This document shows positions 8,054 to 17,500 of a stretch of 64,000 nucleotides of DNA, in pieces. The position numbers were made by a program, and so were the translations under genes. Under the pieces are notes generated by a model. That model did not search any database. It was given only the letters and a program-made list of their open reading frames with translations, and had not been told where the DNA came from. Every line of letters begins with the position of its first letter. Position 1 is the first letter of the stretch. The DNA comes from an uncultured Bacteroidales bacterium (GTDB lineage Bacteria; Bacteroidota; Bacteroidia; Bacteroidales; Paludibacteraceae). The stretch is taken from contig CADCEV010000008.1 of assembly GCA_902800525.1 (NCBI GenBank), positions 25,057-89,056 on the forward strand. Direction: 5' to 3'.

Positions 8054-9065
8054 TGCGTTACGCCATGTCCGCTATCCCGGAACTGGCAAAGACTTGATTG
8101 AAAGCGGCATGTTGGAGGATGATATCCGTATCTCCGGCTTTGAGGTGTCCTTCTCGCTTATTTTCCCCAAGGACAATGACCCTTTCCTTAAATCGGTGGT
8201 GAAAGCCGCCGAAGTGGCATTGCAGACCTATATCGATCCGAACACTACGGCGCATATTAACACCAAATTCGTAAAGCAAAACCTTCCCGCTGACGCAAAA
8301 GCTCCGGCTATCCGTGCGAAGCATATTATCGCTATTCATAGCGGCAAAGGCGGTGTCGGCAAATCTACGGTGACAGCCAACTTGGCGGTTACCTTGGCGC
8401 AGAAAGGCTATAATGTGGGCTTGTTGGATGCGGATATTCATGGTCCCTCTATGCCGAAGATGTTCCGTTGCGAGGACGCGCGGCCGTACTCGGTGGAAGA
8501 AGACGGACGGACGATGATCGAACCGATCGAGCAGTACGGCGTGAAGATGCTCTCTATCGGTTTCTTCGTGAACCCCGAGCAAGCCGTTATTTGGCGGGGC
8601 GGAATGGCTTCCAATGCCATCAAACAGTTGATTGAAGACGGACATTGGGGCGAACTGGATTATTTCCTCATTGACCTGCCTCCCGGAACAAGCGATATTC
8701 ACTTGACCCTTATCTCCGAATTGCAACTGACAGGCGTCATTGTAGTTACTACTCCGCAGCCCGTGGCGCTGGTCGATGCCCGCAAAGGTGTGGAGATGTT
8801 CCGCAACGAGAAAGTGAATGTACCTATCGTCGGTCTCATCGAGAACATGGCGTGGTTCACGCCGGCGGAGTTACCGGAAAACAAATACTATATCTTCGGC
8901 AAAGACGGCGGAAAAGCTCTGGCGGAAGAGTTGAATATCCCCTTGTTGGGACAAATCCCGCTGGTACAATCTATCCGCGAAGGCGGCGATGAGGGAATAC
9001 CTGTTGCCCTGCAAACGGGTCACCCCGCAGCGCAAGCATTTGAAGAGATAGCGAACCGATTATAA
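8031..9065 (+). CDS. mrp: Mrp/NBP35-family ATPase, iron-sulfur carrier
   Basis: This 344-residue P-loop protein transfers or assembles Fe-S clusters. A MIP18/DUF59-type domain covers about residues 1-90. The deviant Walker A GKGGVGKST (about 105-113), LDADIHGPSMPKM and DYFLIDLPPGTSDIHLTL are all present. The usual CxxC that binds a bridging cluster after ENM is missing: the sequence reads ENMAWFTPAELPENKYYIFG. I believe this loss is common in Bacteroidales Mrp, but cannot check it here. The gene overlaps trmB by 23 bases and precedes the MATE gene. Confidence 0.92.
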   Translation: MYPQQIIDALRHVRYPGTGKDLIESGMLEDDIRISGFEVSFSLIFPKDNDPFLKSVVKAAEVALQTYIDPNTTAHINTKFVKQNLPADAKAPAIRAKHIIAIHSGKGGVGKSTVTANLAVTLAQKGYNVGLLDADIHGPSMPKMFRCEDARPYSVEEDGRTMIEPIEQYGVKMLSIGFFVNPEQAVIWRGGMASNAIKQLIEDGHWGELDYFLIDLPPGTSDIHLTLISELQLTGVIVVTTPQPVALVDARKGVEMFRNEKVNVPIVGLIENMAWFTPAELPENKYYIFGKDGGKALAEELNIPLLGQIPLVQSIREGGDEGIPVALQTGHPAAQAFEEIANRL

Positions 9066-9083
9066 ACCCTCAAACAATTCACA

Positions 9084-10433
9084 ATGTCCCGAACTGCTGA
9101 ACTCGGCTCTGCGCCGGTACATAAACTCCTTTGGAAATACGCCCTGCCTGCCATCATTGCCATGACGGCTACTTCGCTGTATAACATTGTGGACAGCATT
9201 TATATCGGTCACGGTTGCGGTGCACTCGCTTTTGGTGCTTTGACCGTTGCCAAACCCTTCATGGATATATGTGCGGCGTTCGGTAGTCTGGTGGGTGTGG
9301 GAGCATCCTCGCTCCTGGCTATTTATCTGGGCGAGAAGGATTACGACCGTGCGAATCGTGTCTTGGGTAATGTGATTGTCATGAATATCGTCCTTTCGGC
9401 GATTGTCATGGCGGTGGGTTTGATCTGGTTAGACCCGATTCTGATGGCGTTCGGCGCCAGTGAAGACACCTTGTTATACGCGCACGAGTATATGGAGATT
9501 ATTCTCTACGGGAATATTCTGACGCATATCTATTTCGGTCTCAATGCTTTGTTGCGCTCGGCGGGTCATCCGCGTTTCTCCATGACAGCGACGATCGTAG
9601 CCGTGGTGATCAATATCATTCTCGACCCTATCTTCATCTTCGGTCTCGAAATGGGTGTTCGGGGAGCAGCGCTCGCTACGGTGATCTCGCAGGCAGTGGC
9701 GGTTGTCTGGCAGGTAACGAAATTCATGGATAAGAACGAGTTGGTCCGGTTTCATCGGGGAATTTGGCGCCTCAACAGACATATTACCTCTCGTACGTTA
9801 GCCATAGGCATGTCGCCTTTCCTCTATAATATCGCGCATTGCTTCGTGGTCATCATCATCAATAACCAGCTGAAGAATTTCGGCGGTGATTTGGCGATCG
9901 CTTCATACGGCGTCATCAACCGCCTGACTTTTGTGTTTGCGATGATGGTCATGGGCTTGAACCAGGGAATGCAACCTATCGCCGGTTATAACTACGGCGC
10001 CAAGCAATACGACCGGATGTTGCGTTCGTTCTATCTCACCTGCATCTATGCTACCGGCGTAATGGGCATTGTGTTTGTATTGGGCGAGTGTTTCCCCGAG
10101 CAAATGACCCGTATGTTCACGCATGACCCGATGCTCATAGATCAAACGATTCGTCCGATGCGGATCATCTGCTCCTCAATGCTGATCATCGGTTTTCAGA
10201 TGGTAACGGGTAACTTGTTCACCTCTATCGGCAAAGCGGGAAAGGCTATTTTCCTCAGCCTCACGCGCCAGGTGCTCTATCTGATCCCGTTGGCGCTATG
10301 GATGCCAACGCTGTTTGCGGACCCCTTGGACGGCGTGTGGTGGTCGATCCCCGTTTCGGACTCGCTATCCGCGGTAACGGCGGTTATTGTGCTCATCGCA
10401 GCGCGAAAAAGTGTACATTTGGAAGAATCATAA
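9084..10433 (+). CDS. MATE family efflux transporter
   Basis: This is a 449-residue inner-membrane protein with about twelve hydrophobic helices in two similar halves (starting PVHKLLWKYALPAIIAMTATSLYN and, in the second half, TLAIGMSPFLYNIAHCF). MATE proteins export drugs or metabolites in exchange for Na+ or H+. The GLNQGMQPIAGYNYGAK segment is typical of the DinF/NorM-like bacterial branch. The substrate is unknown. It is separated by only 18 bases from mrp and 13 bases from the DUF4832 gene, so it may belong to the same transcript, but a functional link is not evident. Confidence 0.92.
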   Translation: MSRTAELGSAPVHKLLWKYALPAIIAMTATSLYNIVDSIYIGHGCGALAFGALTVAKPFMDICAAFGSLVGVGASSLLAIYLGEKDYDRANRVLGNVIVMNIVLSAIVMAVGLIWLDPILMAFGASEDTLLYAHEYMEIILYGNILTHIYFGLNALLRSAGHPRFSMTATIVAVVINIILDPIFIFGLEMGVRGAALATVISQAVAVVWQVTKFMDKNELVRFHRGIWRLNRHITSRTLAIGMSPFLYNIAHCFVVIIINNQLKNFGGDLAIASYGVINRLTFVFAMMVMGLNQGMQPIAGYNYGAKQYDRMLRSFYLTCIYATGVMGIVFVLGECFPEQMTRMFTHDPMLIDQTIRPMRIICSSMLIIGFQMVTGNLFTSIGKAGKAIFLSLTRQVLYLIPLALWMPTLFADPLDGVWWSIPVSDSLSAVTAVIVLIAARKSVHLEES

Positions 10434-10446
10434 AAATAAACTGATT

Positions 10447-11979
10447 ATGAAAAACACAAATCTCCTAAAACTCTCTGTAGCCGGAGTATTGTTAGCCGGC
10501 TGGCTCATGGTCAATGCGTCCGTTGTAACTTATACATCGGATAACACCACTGTTTTCAAGAACCCCGAAAGAGGTTTCACCGATGAAATAAGCGCTGTCG
10601 TTTCAGATAAGAATCCGAATGTGCTGAAAGGCGAAATAGAAGAAGAATGGGGGGATAATTACCAAATGTCAATGCCCGTTGTGCTCTATAACTTCAAAAA
10701 TTTCAAATCGAGAGACTTATCCGATAAAGTGCTCAAAGGCTTTGACGAGGACATGCAACTGCTTCGGGCAAATGGTCTGAAATGTGTGCTGCGTTTCGCT
10801 TATACGGAAGATGAAGATGACAAAGTGGATGCATCGCCGGAATGGATTAAACGTCATTTGGAGCAGCTAAAACCTTATTTGGCGAAGAATGCGGATGTTA
10901 TTTATGTGTTGGAAGCAGGCTTTGTGGGCGTTTGGGGTGAATGGTATTATTCTACCTATTATGGCAATGAGACCCAGCATATGAATGAGAATCGCCGGAA
11001 AGTGATAGATGCTTTATTGGCAAACGTGCCGGCTGACCGCTTTATCCTTTGCCGCTATCCGCTAATCAAAACAGGTTATTTGGGAGACGAAATTCCTTTG
11101 ACGGCAGAGGAGGCTTTTACCGGCAGTGTGCGTGCCAGAATAGGACACCATAACGATGCTTTCTTGAATGAATATGGGAATGAAGGAACATACGGACGTG
11201 ACGGAGACGGACCGGACGATGACCCTCTTTTGCGTCAGTATATCGCTACGGAGACACTTTTTGTGCCGAATGGAGGGGAGACGAATGTGGAGAGTTCGAG
11301 TTTGGCGAAAAAAGTATATACCGATGGTCCGAGCGAAATGAGTACATACCACTGGTCTTTCTGCGGCTCCAATTATGCAACGCAAGTGACGAACAGATGG
11401 CGTAATAGCGGGTTGTTTGACACCCTTAATATCCATATGGGTTATCGCTATAACTTGGTGGACGGTAAATATAGCGATGAGGTAGCGCCGGAAGGGAAGA
11501 TGAACGTCACCATCCGCGTGCGAAACGATGGATACGCACCTATTTATAATAAACGCACGGCGTATATTGTGCTCAAAGGAGCAGATACATATGTCCTGCC
11601 GCTCAAATCGGACCCGAGAAGATGGTTGCCGAATGACGTTGTGTCCGCAATTAACGAGCAGGTGGACATTCCTCAGAATGCCAAAGAAGGAACGTACCGG
11701 CTTTATCTCTGGTTGCCGGATGAGTATGAGTCGATTAAGAACGATCCGCGTTACGCTGTCCGTCTGGCGAACAAGGATGTATGGGATAGCGAAACCGGAA
11801 TGAACAAACTGAATGCGTCGGTGACCATCTCCAAATCGGCTTCACAAGACCCCGGAAATTTGCCGACAGAAGCGATCTCGCTAACGGAAGAAAGTGCTCC
11901 AAAAGAACCTTGTAAGATTATTGAAAACGGAATCTTTTATATACTGATGCCCAATGGAAAAAAATACTATTGTTTTTGA
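10447..11979 (+). CDS. Secreted DUF4874/DUF4832 protein with shortened C-terminal tag
   Basis: This 510-residue protein starts with a signal peptide ending near VNAS. The N-terminal half (NPERGFTDEI, then RFAYTEDED, VIYVLEAGFVGVWGEWYY) is a DUF4874 TIM-barrel-like domain, and the second half (FRRR-like YRLYLWLPDEY and DPRYAVRLANKDVW) is DUF4832. The family is linked to glycan loci but its activity is not established. A paralogue at 41335 is a lipoprotein without a tag. This copy ends with KIIENGIFYILMPNGKKY, the front part of the tag seen in five other proteins here, and then stops early. The stop lies 26 bases inside the HAD gene. I use the ATG at 10447 because an earlier in-frame start would place a non-hydrophobic stretch before the signal peptide. 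Confidence 0.85.
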   Translation: MKNTNLLKLSVAGVLLAGWLMVNASVVTYTSDNTTVFKNPERGFTDEISAVVSDKNPNVLKGEIEEEWGDNYQMSMPVVLYNFKNFKSRDLSDKVLKGFDEDMQLLRANGLKCVLRFAYTEDEDDKVDASPEWIKRHLEQLKPYLAKNADVIYVLEAGFVGVWGEWYYSTYYGNETQHMNENRRKVIDALLANVPADRFILCRYPLIKTGYLGDEIPLTAEEAFTGSVRARIGHHNDAFLNEYGNEGTYGRDGDGPDDDPLLRQYIATETLFVPNGGETNVESSSLAKKVYTDGPSEMSTYHWSFCGSNYATQVTNRWRNSGLFDTLNIHMGYRYNLVDGKYSDEVAPEGKMNVTIRVRNDGYAPIYNKRTAYIVLKGADTYVLPLKSDPRRWLPNDVVSAINEQVDIPQNAKEGTYRLYLWLPDEYESIKNDPRYAVRLANKDVWDSETGMNKLNASVTISKSASQDPGNLPTEAISLTEESAPKEPCKIIENGIFYILMPNGKKYYCF

Positions 11980-12574
11980 TTTAGGCGGGGTGATTATTAA
12001 CCTCAATGTGCCCCGTTGTGTAGCTAATTTCAAGCAACTGATGACGGAAGAGAACGTCCGCAACGTGCTTGGTATAGACGATGACGGCGAGGGAGTAGTG
12101 GCTGTCAGTGCGGCTACCAAGCAGTTGATGCACGATTACGAGTACGGAAACATCTCCACCGATGAGTTCCTCCATACACTTCAGGAGTATTGCTTCGAAG
12201 GAACGACCATTGACCAGATCCGAGCGGCGTGGCTGAGTATGTTGGACGAACTGCCACAGGAGCGTCTGGACTACATTGCATCCTTGCGTGAGAGAGGATA
12301 CAGAACGATTTTGCTCTCTAATTCCAATGAATTGCATTGGGACCCGATTTGGGAGCAATATAACTTAGGCTCTTATTTCGATGCGGTGTTTGCCTCGCAT
12401 CATCTGCATATGGCGAAGCCGAACAAGGAGATCTTTGATCATGTGGTCAAAGAGGCAAACGTCCTCAATGCACTTTATGTGGACGATCTGGAGAAGAACC
12501 GCAAAGCCGGTGAGACCTTTGCCGGATGGCAGACTTGCGCAAGTATCGATGAACTCAAAACACTAATCCATTAA
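11954..12574 (+). CDS. HAD-IA family phosphatase (YihX-like)
   Basis: This is a 206-residue cytoplasmic hydrolase. The nucleophile motif is FDLGGV (Asp9); the usual second Asp is Gly, as in YihX-type sugar phosphatases. Motif II ILLSNSNELHW, motif III KPNKEIF and motif IV ALYVDDLEKN are intact. YihX in E. coli acts on alpha-glucose-1-phosphate, so a sugar phosphate is a reasonable substrate. The gene overlaps the end of the DUF4832 gene by 26 bases and is followed after 21 bases by a hexosamine-kinase-like gene, which fits a small sugar-phosphate group. Confidence 0.88.
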   Translation: MEKNTIVFDLGGVIINLNVPRCVANFKQLMTEENVRNVLGIDDDGEGVVAVSAATKQLMHDYEYGNISTDEFLHTLQEYCFEGTTIDQIRAAWLSMLDELPQERLDYIASLRERGYRTILLSNSNELHWDPIWEQYNLGSYFDAVFASHHLHMAKPNKEIFDHVVKEANVLNALYVDDLEKNRKAGETFAGWQTCASIDELKTLIH

Positions 12575-12595
12575 CCCACTAACCCTCTAATCCAT

Positions 12596-13699
12596 ATGAA
12601 CGAAATACTCAGGCATTTTGCTATTACGAATGAAGTAGTAGCACCCGAACCGCTGCGAATCGGATTTATCAATGACTCCTTTATCGTCCGCGCGGCGCGG
12701 ATAGGCGAGAAATCTTATTGCATGCAACGCATCAATCATCATATTTTCAAGGATGTAGAAGGACTGATGCGTAATATTCAGTTGGTAACGGATCATATTC
12801 GGCGGAAATTAGAGGCGGCAGGTGAGACAGATGTCGAGCGCAAAGTGCTGCAATTAGTGCCCACCAAAGAGGGTAAACTGTTTTACAAGACCCCGCAAGG
12901 CGATTATTGGCGTTTGTATGTGCTGGTCGAACCCGCTACTTCTCAGGAAAAAGTGACGCCGGCGTCGGCGGAACTGACAGGACAAGCCTTCGGACGTTTC
13001 CAACGCCAGTTGGCAGACCTGCCCTTTGATGCTTTGTGCGAGTCGATACCTAATTTCCATAACATGGAATACAGGTTGCAGCAACTCGATGAGGCAATTT
13101 CCGAAGCGAAAGCACTTCCGTCCTCCGATGTACGCAGAAAAAGACTCGATGCGTGTCAGGATATTATCGATGAAATCGACAAAAGACGCGAAGATATGTG
13201 CCTCGCGGAGCGTTTGTTCCGGGAGGGCAAATTGCCCAAACATATAAACCACTGCGATACGAAAGTGAATAATGTGCTCTTTGATGAAGAGGGCAGACCG
13301 ATCTGTATTGTCGATCTCGATACGGTCATGCCGGGCTTTGTCTTCAGCGACTTCGGTGATTTTATGCGTACTGCCGCTAACACCGGCGCGGAGGATGATC
13401 CGAACTTGGCGAACATCCATGTGGACTTGGACGTCTTTGAGTCGTACGCGCGAGGCTACTTGAAGGAAGCTACGTTCCTCACCGACATCGAGAAAGAGTT
13501 ATTGCCGTATGGCTGTCGTTTATTGAGTTATATGCAAACGGTTCGTTTCTTTACCGATTACATCAACGGCGATACCTATTACAAAATTGCGTACCCCGAG
13601 CATAATCTCGTCCGCACGCGTGCCCAGCTCCGCCTTGTCCAAGAGCAGGAAAATGCCGAACCTCAAATGAAAGAAATCATCTGCCGCTTGAGTAAATAA
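12596..13699 (+). CDS. APH-fold kinase, N-acetylhexosamine 1-kinase (NahK)-like
   Basis: This 367-residue cytoplasmic kinase has the aminoglycoside-phosphotransferase fold. HCDTKVNNVLF (about residues 219-229) holds the catalytic Asp, and IVDLDTVMPGFVFSDFGD (from about 239) the metal-binding Asp. The second motif and the N-terminal GFINDSF are characteristic of the NahK group, which phosphorylates GalNAc or GlcNAc at C1 and feeds the lacto-N-biose pathway. In this context a GalNAc or GlcNAc kinase is attractive, as the window has other galactosamine-type genes. The family-level call is firm; the substrate is inference. Confidence 0.82.
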   Translation: MNEILRHFAITNEVVAPEPLRIGFINDSFIVRAARIGEKSYCMQRINHHIFKDVEGLMRNIQLVTDHIRRKLEAAGETDVERKVLQLVPTKEGKLFYKTPQGDYWRLYVLVEPATSQEKVTPASAELTGQAFGRFQRQLADLPFDALCESIPNFHNMEYRLQQLDEAISEAKALPSSDVRRKRLDACQDIIDEIDKRREDMCLAERLFREGKLPKHINHCDTKVNNVLFDEEGRPICIVDLDTVMPGFVFSDFGDFMRTAANTGAEDDPNLANIHVDLDVFESYARGYLKEATFLTDIEKELLPYGCRLLSYMQTVRFFTDYINGDTYYKIAYPEHNLVRTRAQLRLVQEQENAEPQMKEIICRLSK

Positions 13700-13721
13700 A
13701 AGAAGATAAACCCCAAAAGAG

Positions 13722-14291
13722 ATGAAACTGCGAATAGAGAATGTCAATTGGCCCGAGGCGTTTCCGGAGAAACCGGAAGTGACGGTGGAACTATCCAACA
13801 ACCAATCTTGGTTGTTCCTCACCTATCATGTGAAAGGCGAACAAGTGCGGGCGGTGACGACAGAGGACCAAGGTCCTGTGTGGGAGGACTCGTGCGTGGA
13901 GTTCTTCTGCCAAGTGCCCGGAGAGGATCACTACTGCAATTTTGAGTGTAATTGCATCGGAGCCATGGTGGGGTCGAGGAGAAAGGGAAGAGCAGAGGAT
14001 GTAAAGCCGTTTTCTCCCGATGAAATGGGCAGAATTGAGCGTCAATGTACTTTCCCAAGAGAAGCGTTTGAAGAGAAAGACGGTTTGTTCGAATGGAGTG
14101 TAGAACTGCGTATTCCGTTGGATCTGATCTTCAGAGACCGGAAGCCCGACTTCCCGCAAAAACTGAAAGTGAACTTCTATAAGTGCGCGGATAAGACCAA
14201 GAAACCGCATTTCCTCAGCTGGCAACCGATTCCGCTTCCTAAACCCGATTTCCATTGCCCGCAGTTCTTCGGAGAGATCGAACTGCAATAA
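13722..14291 (+). CDS. CBM9-like carbohydrate-binding protein
   Basis: This 189-residue protein has no signal peptide. VWEDSCVEFFCQ near residue 60, and the closing LSWQPIPLPKPDFHCPQFFGEIEL, match the family-9-like carbohydrate-binding proteins (DUF5/CBM9 type) common in Bacteroidetes. These are beta-sandwich proteins of unknown cellular role; some are attached to glycosidases. Lack of an export signal makes it likely cytoplasmic. It is the last gene of a co-directional run and is followed by a clear terminator. Confidence 0.75.
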   Translation: MKLRIENVNWPEAFPEKPEVTVELSNNQSWLFLTYHVKGEQVRAVTTEDQGPVWEDSCVEFFCQVPGEDHYCNFECNCIGAMVGSRRKGRAEDVKPFSPDEMGRIERQCTFPREAFEEKDGLFEWSVELRIPLDLIFRDRKPDFPQKLKVNFYKCADKTKKPHFLSWQPIPLPKPDFHCPQFFGEIELQ

Positions 14292-14308
14292 GTGCACACC
14301 AATACATC

Positions 14309-14335
14309 AAAAAGCCCGAATTCATCGGGCTTTTT
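14309..14335 (+). terminator. Intrinsic terminator after the CBM9-like gene
   Basis: AAAAAGCCCGA pairs with TCGGGCTTTTT around an ATTCA loop. The A and T flanks make it usable in both directions, so it may also end the minus-strand transcript of the 48-residue peptide gene. Confidence 0.9.
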
Positions 14336-14366
14336 GCATATATGGCCTGTTGCGGAATGCTAAAGG

Positions 14367-14513
14367 TTACATGGGCTTTTGCAAGATGTTATTCGGGTCT
14401 CCGCTGCCGCTAAACTGCAAGCCGGAGTTGCCATGAACTGAACCCACACAAACGCTATGTGCAAATGACATCATAATGGTCGTCGAGGACGGTTGAATAT
14501 AGTTCTTTTTCAT
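14367..14513 (-). CDS. Small 48-residue peptide, 'MKKNYIQPS' type
   Basis: The reading frame is too short for routine ORF calling. It encodes a 48-residue peptide that begins MKKNYIQPS, continues with a short polar/hydrophobic stretch containing SFAHSVCVGSVHGNSG, then a Gly/Ser-rich tail (LQFSGSGDPNN) and ends KPM. It starts 20 bases after the stop of the large beta-helix gene on the same strand and is followed by a bidirectional terminator, so it is the last gene of a two-gene unit. I recall short Bacteroidales proteins with the same KK.YI.P start and an S(V/L)C.GSVH.N-like middle, but cannot verify by search. There is no clear signal peptide. Function is unknown; a precursor peptide is one possibility. 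Confidence 0.6.
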   Translation of the reverse strand: MKKNYIQPSSTTIMMSFAHSVCVGSVHGNSGLQFSGSGDPNNILQKPM

Positions 14514-14533
14514 ATGCTTTCAGGTATTAGAGG

Positions 14534-17500
14534 TTATTGAATATGTTGTCCTTGCATGTTATACATCTCATTTCCGCGGATGATGACGATCTGTCCGTTA
14601 TACAGCACTTTGCGAGCAGCATCACCGGAGGTCTCTACGTTCAGAATAGATGTGGTGATCTGTTCTTTTTCGATGATTCGTGCGCTGCGCAATGCCTTAG
14701 GTGAGCCGAGTGCTGCGGGCACATCGTGGATCTCAAACCAAGCGCGCATACCCGGCATGTCGTAATCAACTGAGAGGAAGAACACTTTGTTCTCCGGTCC
14801 CACATAGAGCAGATCATCGCTGGCTGTAAGCGGCGTCTTGACAAACGATCCTACAAAGTTGGCATTTGTTTTATTTGTGGCTGATGCGGTATATGCTGTG
14901 AATGTGACATCTGTAAATACCGGGTTCACAATATCGTGTGACGGTTTGATGAGAACCGGCGTGCCGGGCCAGATGTCTGAAGCCGGGTTTACCGTAAGGT
15001 TTAATATATAATCTTCGATGGTTGCTCCGCCCAATGTATAAATCTCCACATCGTTGCCGAATACTTCTTTGCATTGTGAGTTGCTTACTCCAAACGGCAG
15101 ACAGAAAGTATTGTTCATTCCGCCTCTGAACGAACGGATAATTTGCACGTCATATGTATGTTCATCCCCCACTTTTGCATACCATGAGGTGTTGTCCGTA
15201 GCGTTTTCATCAAGGGTAACAAATTCTGGCTCAGAAACAACCATACTTATCATATGACCATCTGAATGATTCGTTGTATTCTGAACCATTACAAAATAGT
15301 TACCTGCTTCCAGTTCAAAGTAGTGCTTAATTGTTTTCGCTCCGCTACCCGGATTTTTTGCATAAACTTCCAGTTCATTATTCTCGCTATTCAGAATAGT
15401 AATCTTATATGATTGCTCATTTGTACTACTTACATTCATCGTAAAGAGGTACAAGCCCGGAGTAGAAACACTTACTTTCCATTTTGCCCATTGATCCAAA
15501 ATATATCCTCGTTTATCAGAAGGAGTAAAATAGAGTTCTCCGCCATCCTCATAAGCCAATTCGCTGGTAATAGCGTTTCCAGCAGGTAATGTATTCGGCA
15601 GTGCAATAATAGGAGCCACAAAAGCAACCGCTTGTACACTAACTATTTTAGCATCGGAGTTACTAGTTACGGAATTTTTGATTTCCATAACATAATCTCC
15701 TGCCGGCAAGAATCTTCTACCAAGATCAAGTGCGCCTGTAGTGTTGTGCCATGCTGATTCGGCTACACGTGCCACTTGTGTCTCTCCGTCATAGAAGGTA
15801 ACGCTATAAATGTGTCCGCTTGCTACATCGCTGTTAAGTGTAATGTCGTAGTAATCGCTATTTGCTACGGTTACATTCCAGCGAAGCCATTCAGAAGCAA
15901 CTGCATTTCCGGAGAATGAAATCTTGCCATCAGCGCGGCTTCCATTAGCAGAGAAGTACGCATCGTTGATATTTGTCTCGAAATTAGCAGTATTGGTGAT
16001 AGTTTGTACATCTCCACCTGCATATGCGAGAGTTACGTTCGCTACGCCGCAACGTGTTTCTTTACGAGGATTAAGCAGTTTGACGGTGTAAACGCCTTCT
16101 GCCGGAATATGAATAGTTCCCGGTAAATTAACAGTTGGGTATGTACTATATCCATCTTCGCTTCCATCTGTGTATGGACCTTCTTGTACAGAACCAACTA
16201 AACTGTTGTTACTATCGCGTATCTCAACAACGAATATATGGTTGCCATTTTGGTACATTTTAGAATCACCCGCGTCAGTTGTCCATGTATTGTCCGCCAT
16301 GTTAACCGTTGCTTGCACGTAGCAAGCCTTTGTTGTCTTAATAATCCATTCAGCGGTTCCCGTTGTAGCATTAATGTGAATATACCGGATATAAGGATGT
16401 ATGGGGGCAGATTCGTTTGTTTCAAGTGTAATATTACCATTCAATTTTGCTTTAGCAGCAGTAAATGCATACCCGCTTGCAAAGTCAGTTTCCGGATATA
16501 TAGCCGGTGTGTACCAACGCGGATCGCCTAAATCAGAGCCATCTGTTCCGGCATTCCGCGCCGGAGAAACATTGCCGTTAGCGTAGTCACCCGGGAAAGT
16601 AAAATCACCATTTGCGGCATCTGTGAAGAGCGGATTGGAAGCATTGCAATTAGTTATTATCAAACCTGAACGAGAAGGAATGCCAATATTACTATCTTTC
16701 GTATAGTTGTACATAATACAGTTCGTTATCGTAGTTCCTGCGCTCAGACCTGAAGGAACATATACTGTTCTTTGGCTACCTGTACTTTCCGGCATCGCAA
16801 AAATACAATTGGTAACAACAGCGTTTGGTGATGCTACTTTTACTGTTCCATAATCGGTATTTAAGACTTGGCAATTATAGAATGTACAGTGATCAACCGT
16901 AAAGGATCCTGCTGCTGTTTTTGATTCAACAACACCTGCCGAAAGACTGCTTGCATTGATATTCTTAAAAGTACAGTTCGCTACCGATATATCATTATCG
17001 GCAGTATTTTCTAAAAAGATAGCACTACTTGTGATGTCGTAGAATGTGCAATTGTTAATAGCGCAAGAACCTATACTCGCGCCACTTGACTCATGAATAG
17101 CAGTGGAACTATTATTCGCAAAATCACATCTCGAGATCTCAAGGCTTGTAATAGTACCCGAACCATAATTATCTATGGCAGGATAAGTCGTAAGGTTCTC
17201 GAATTGGCTATTTGTAATACTTAAAGACCCGATAGTTCCTTGGTTGATAACTGTTCTATTGGAGTTGTTATGAAAATAACAATTTGTAATGATTATGGCA
17301 TTTGCATTCTTGCCACTCGGTATAGATACACAATATTTACTTAATGAGCAGAATTCGCAATTTTCAAATTCAAGCACATTTGCTGCATCATCATAAAGGT
17401 GAAAATAATTATCATAGGAAGATAGATTTGTTCCGTCAAACTTTACACCAATAAATTTAGCATTAACAGCTTCTCTAACTTGGAAGGGAACTTCGTACTT

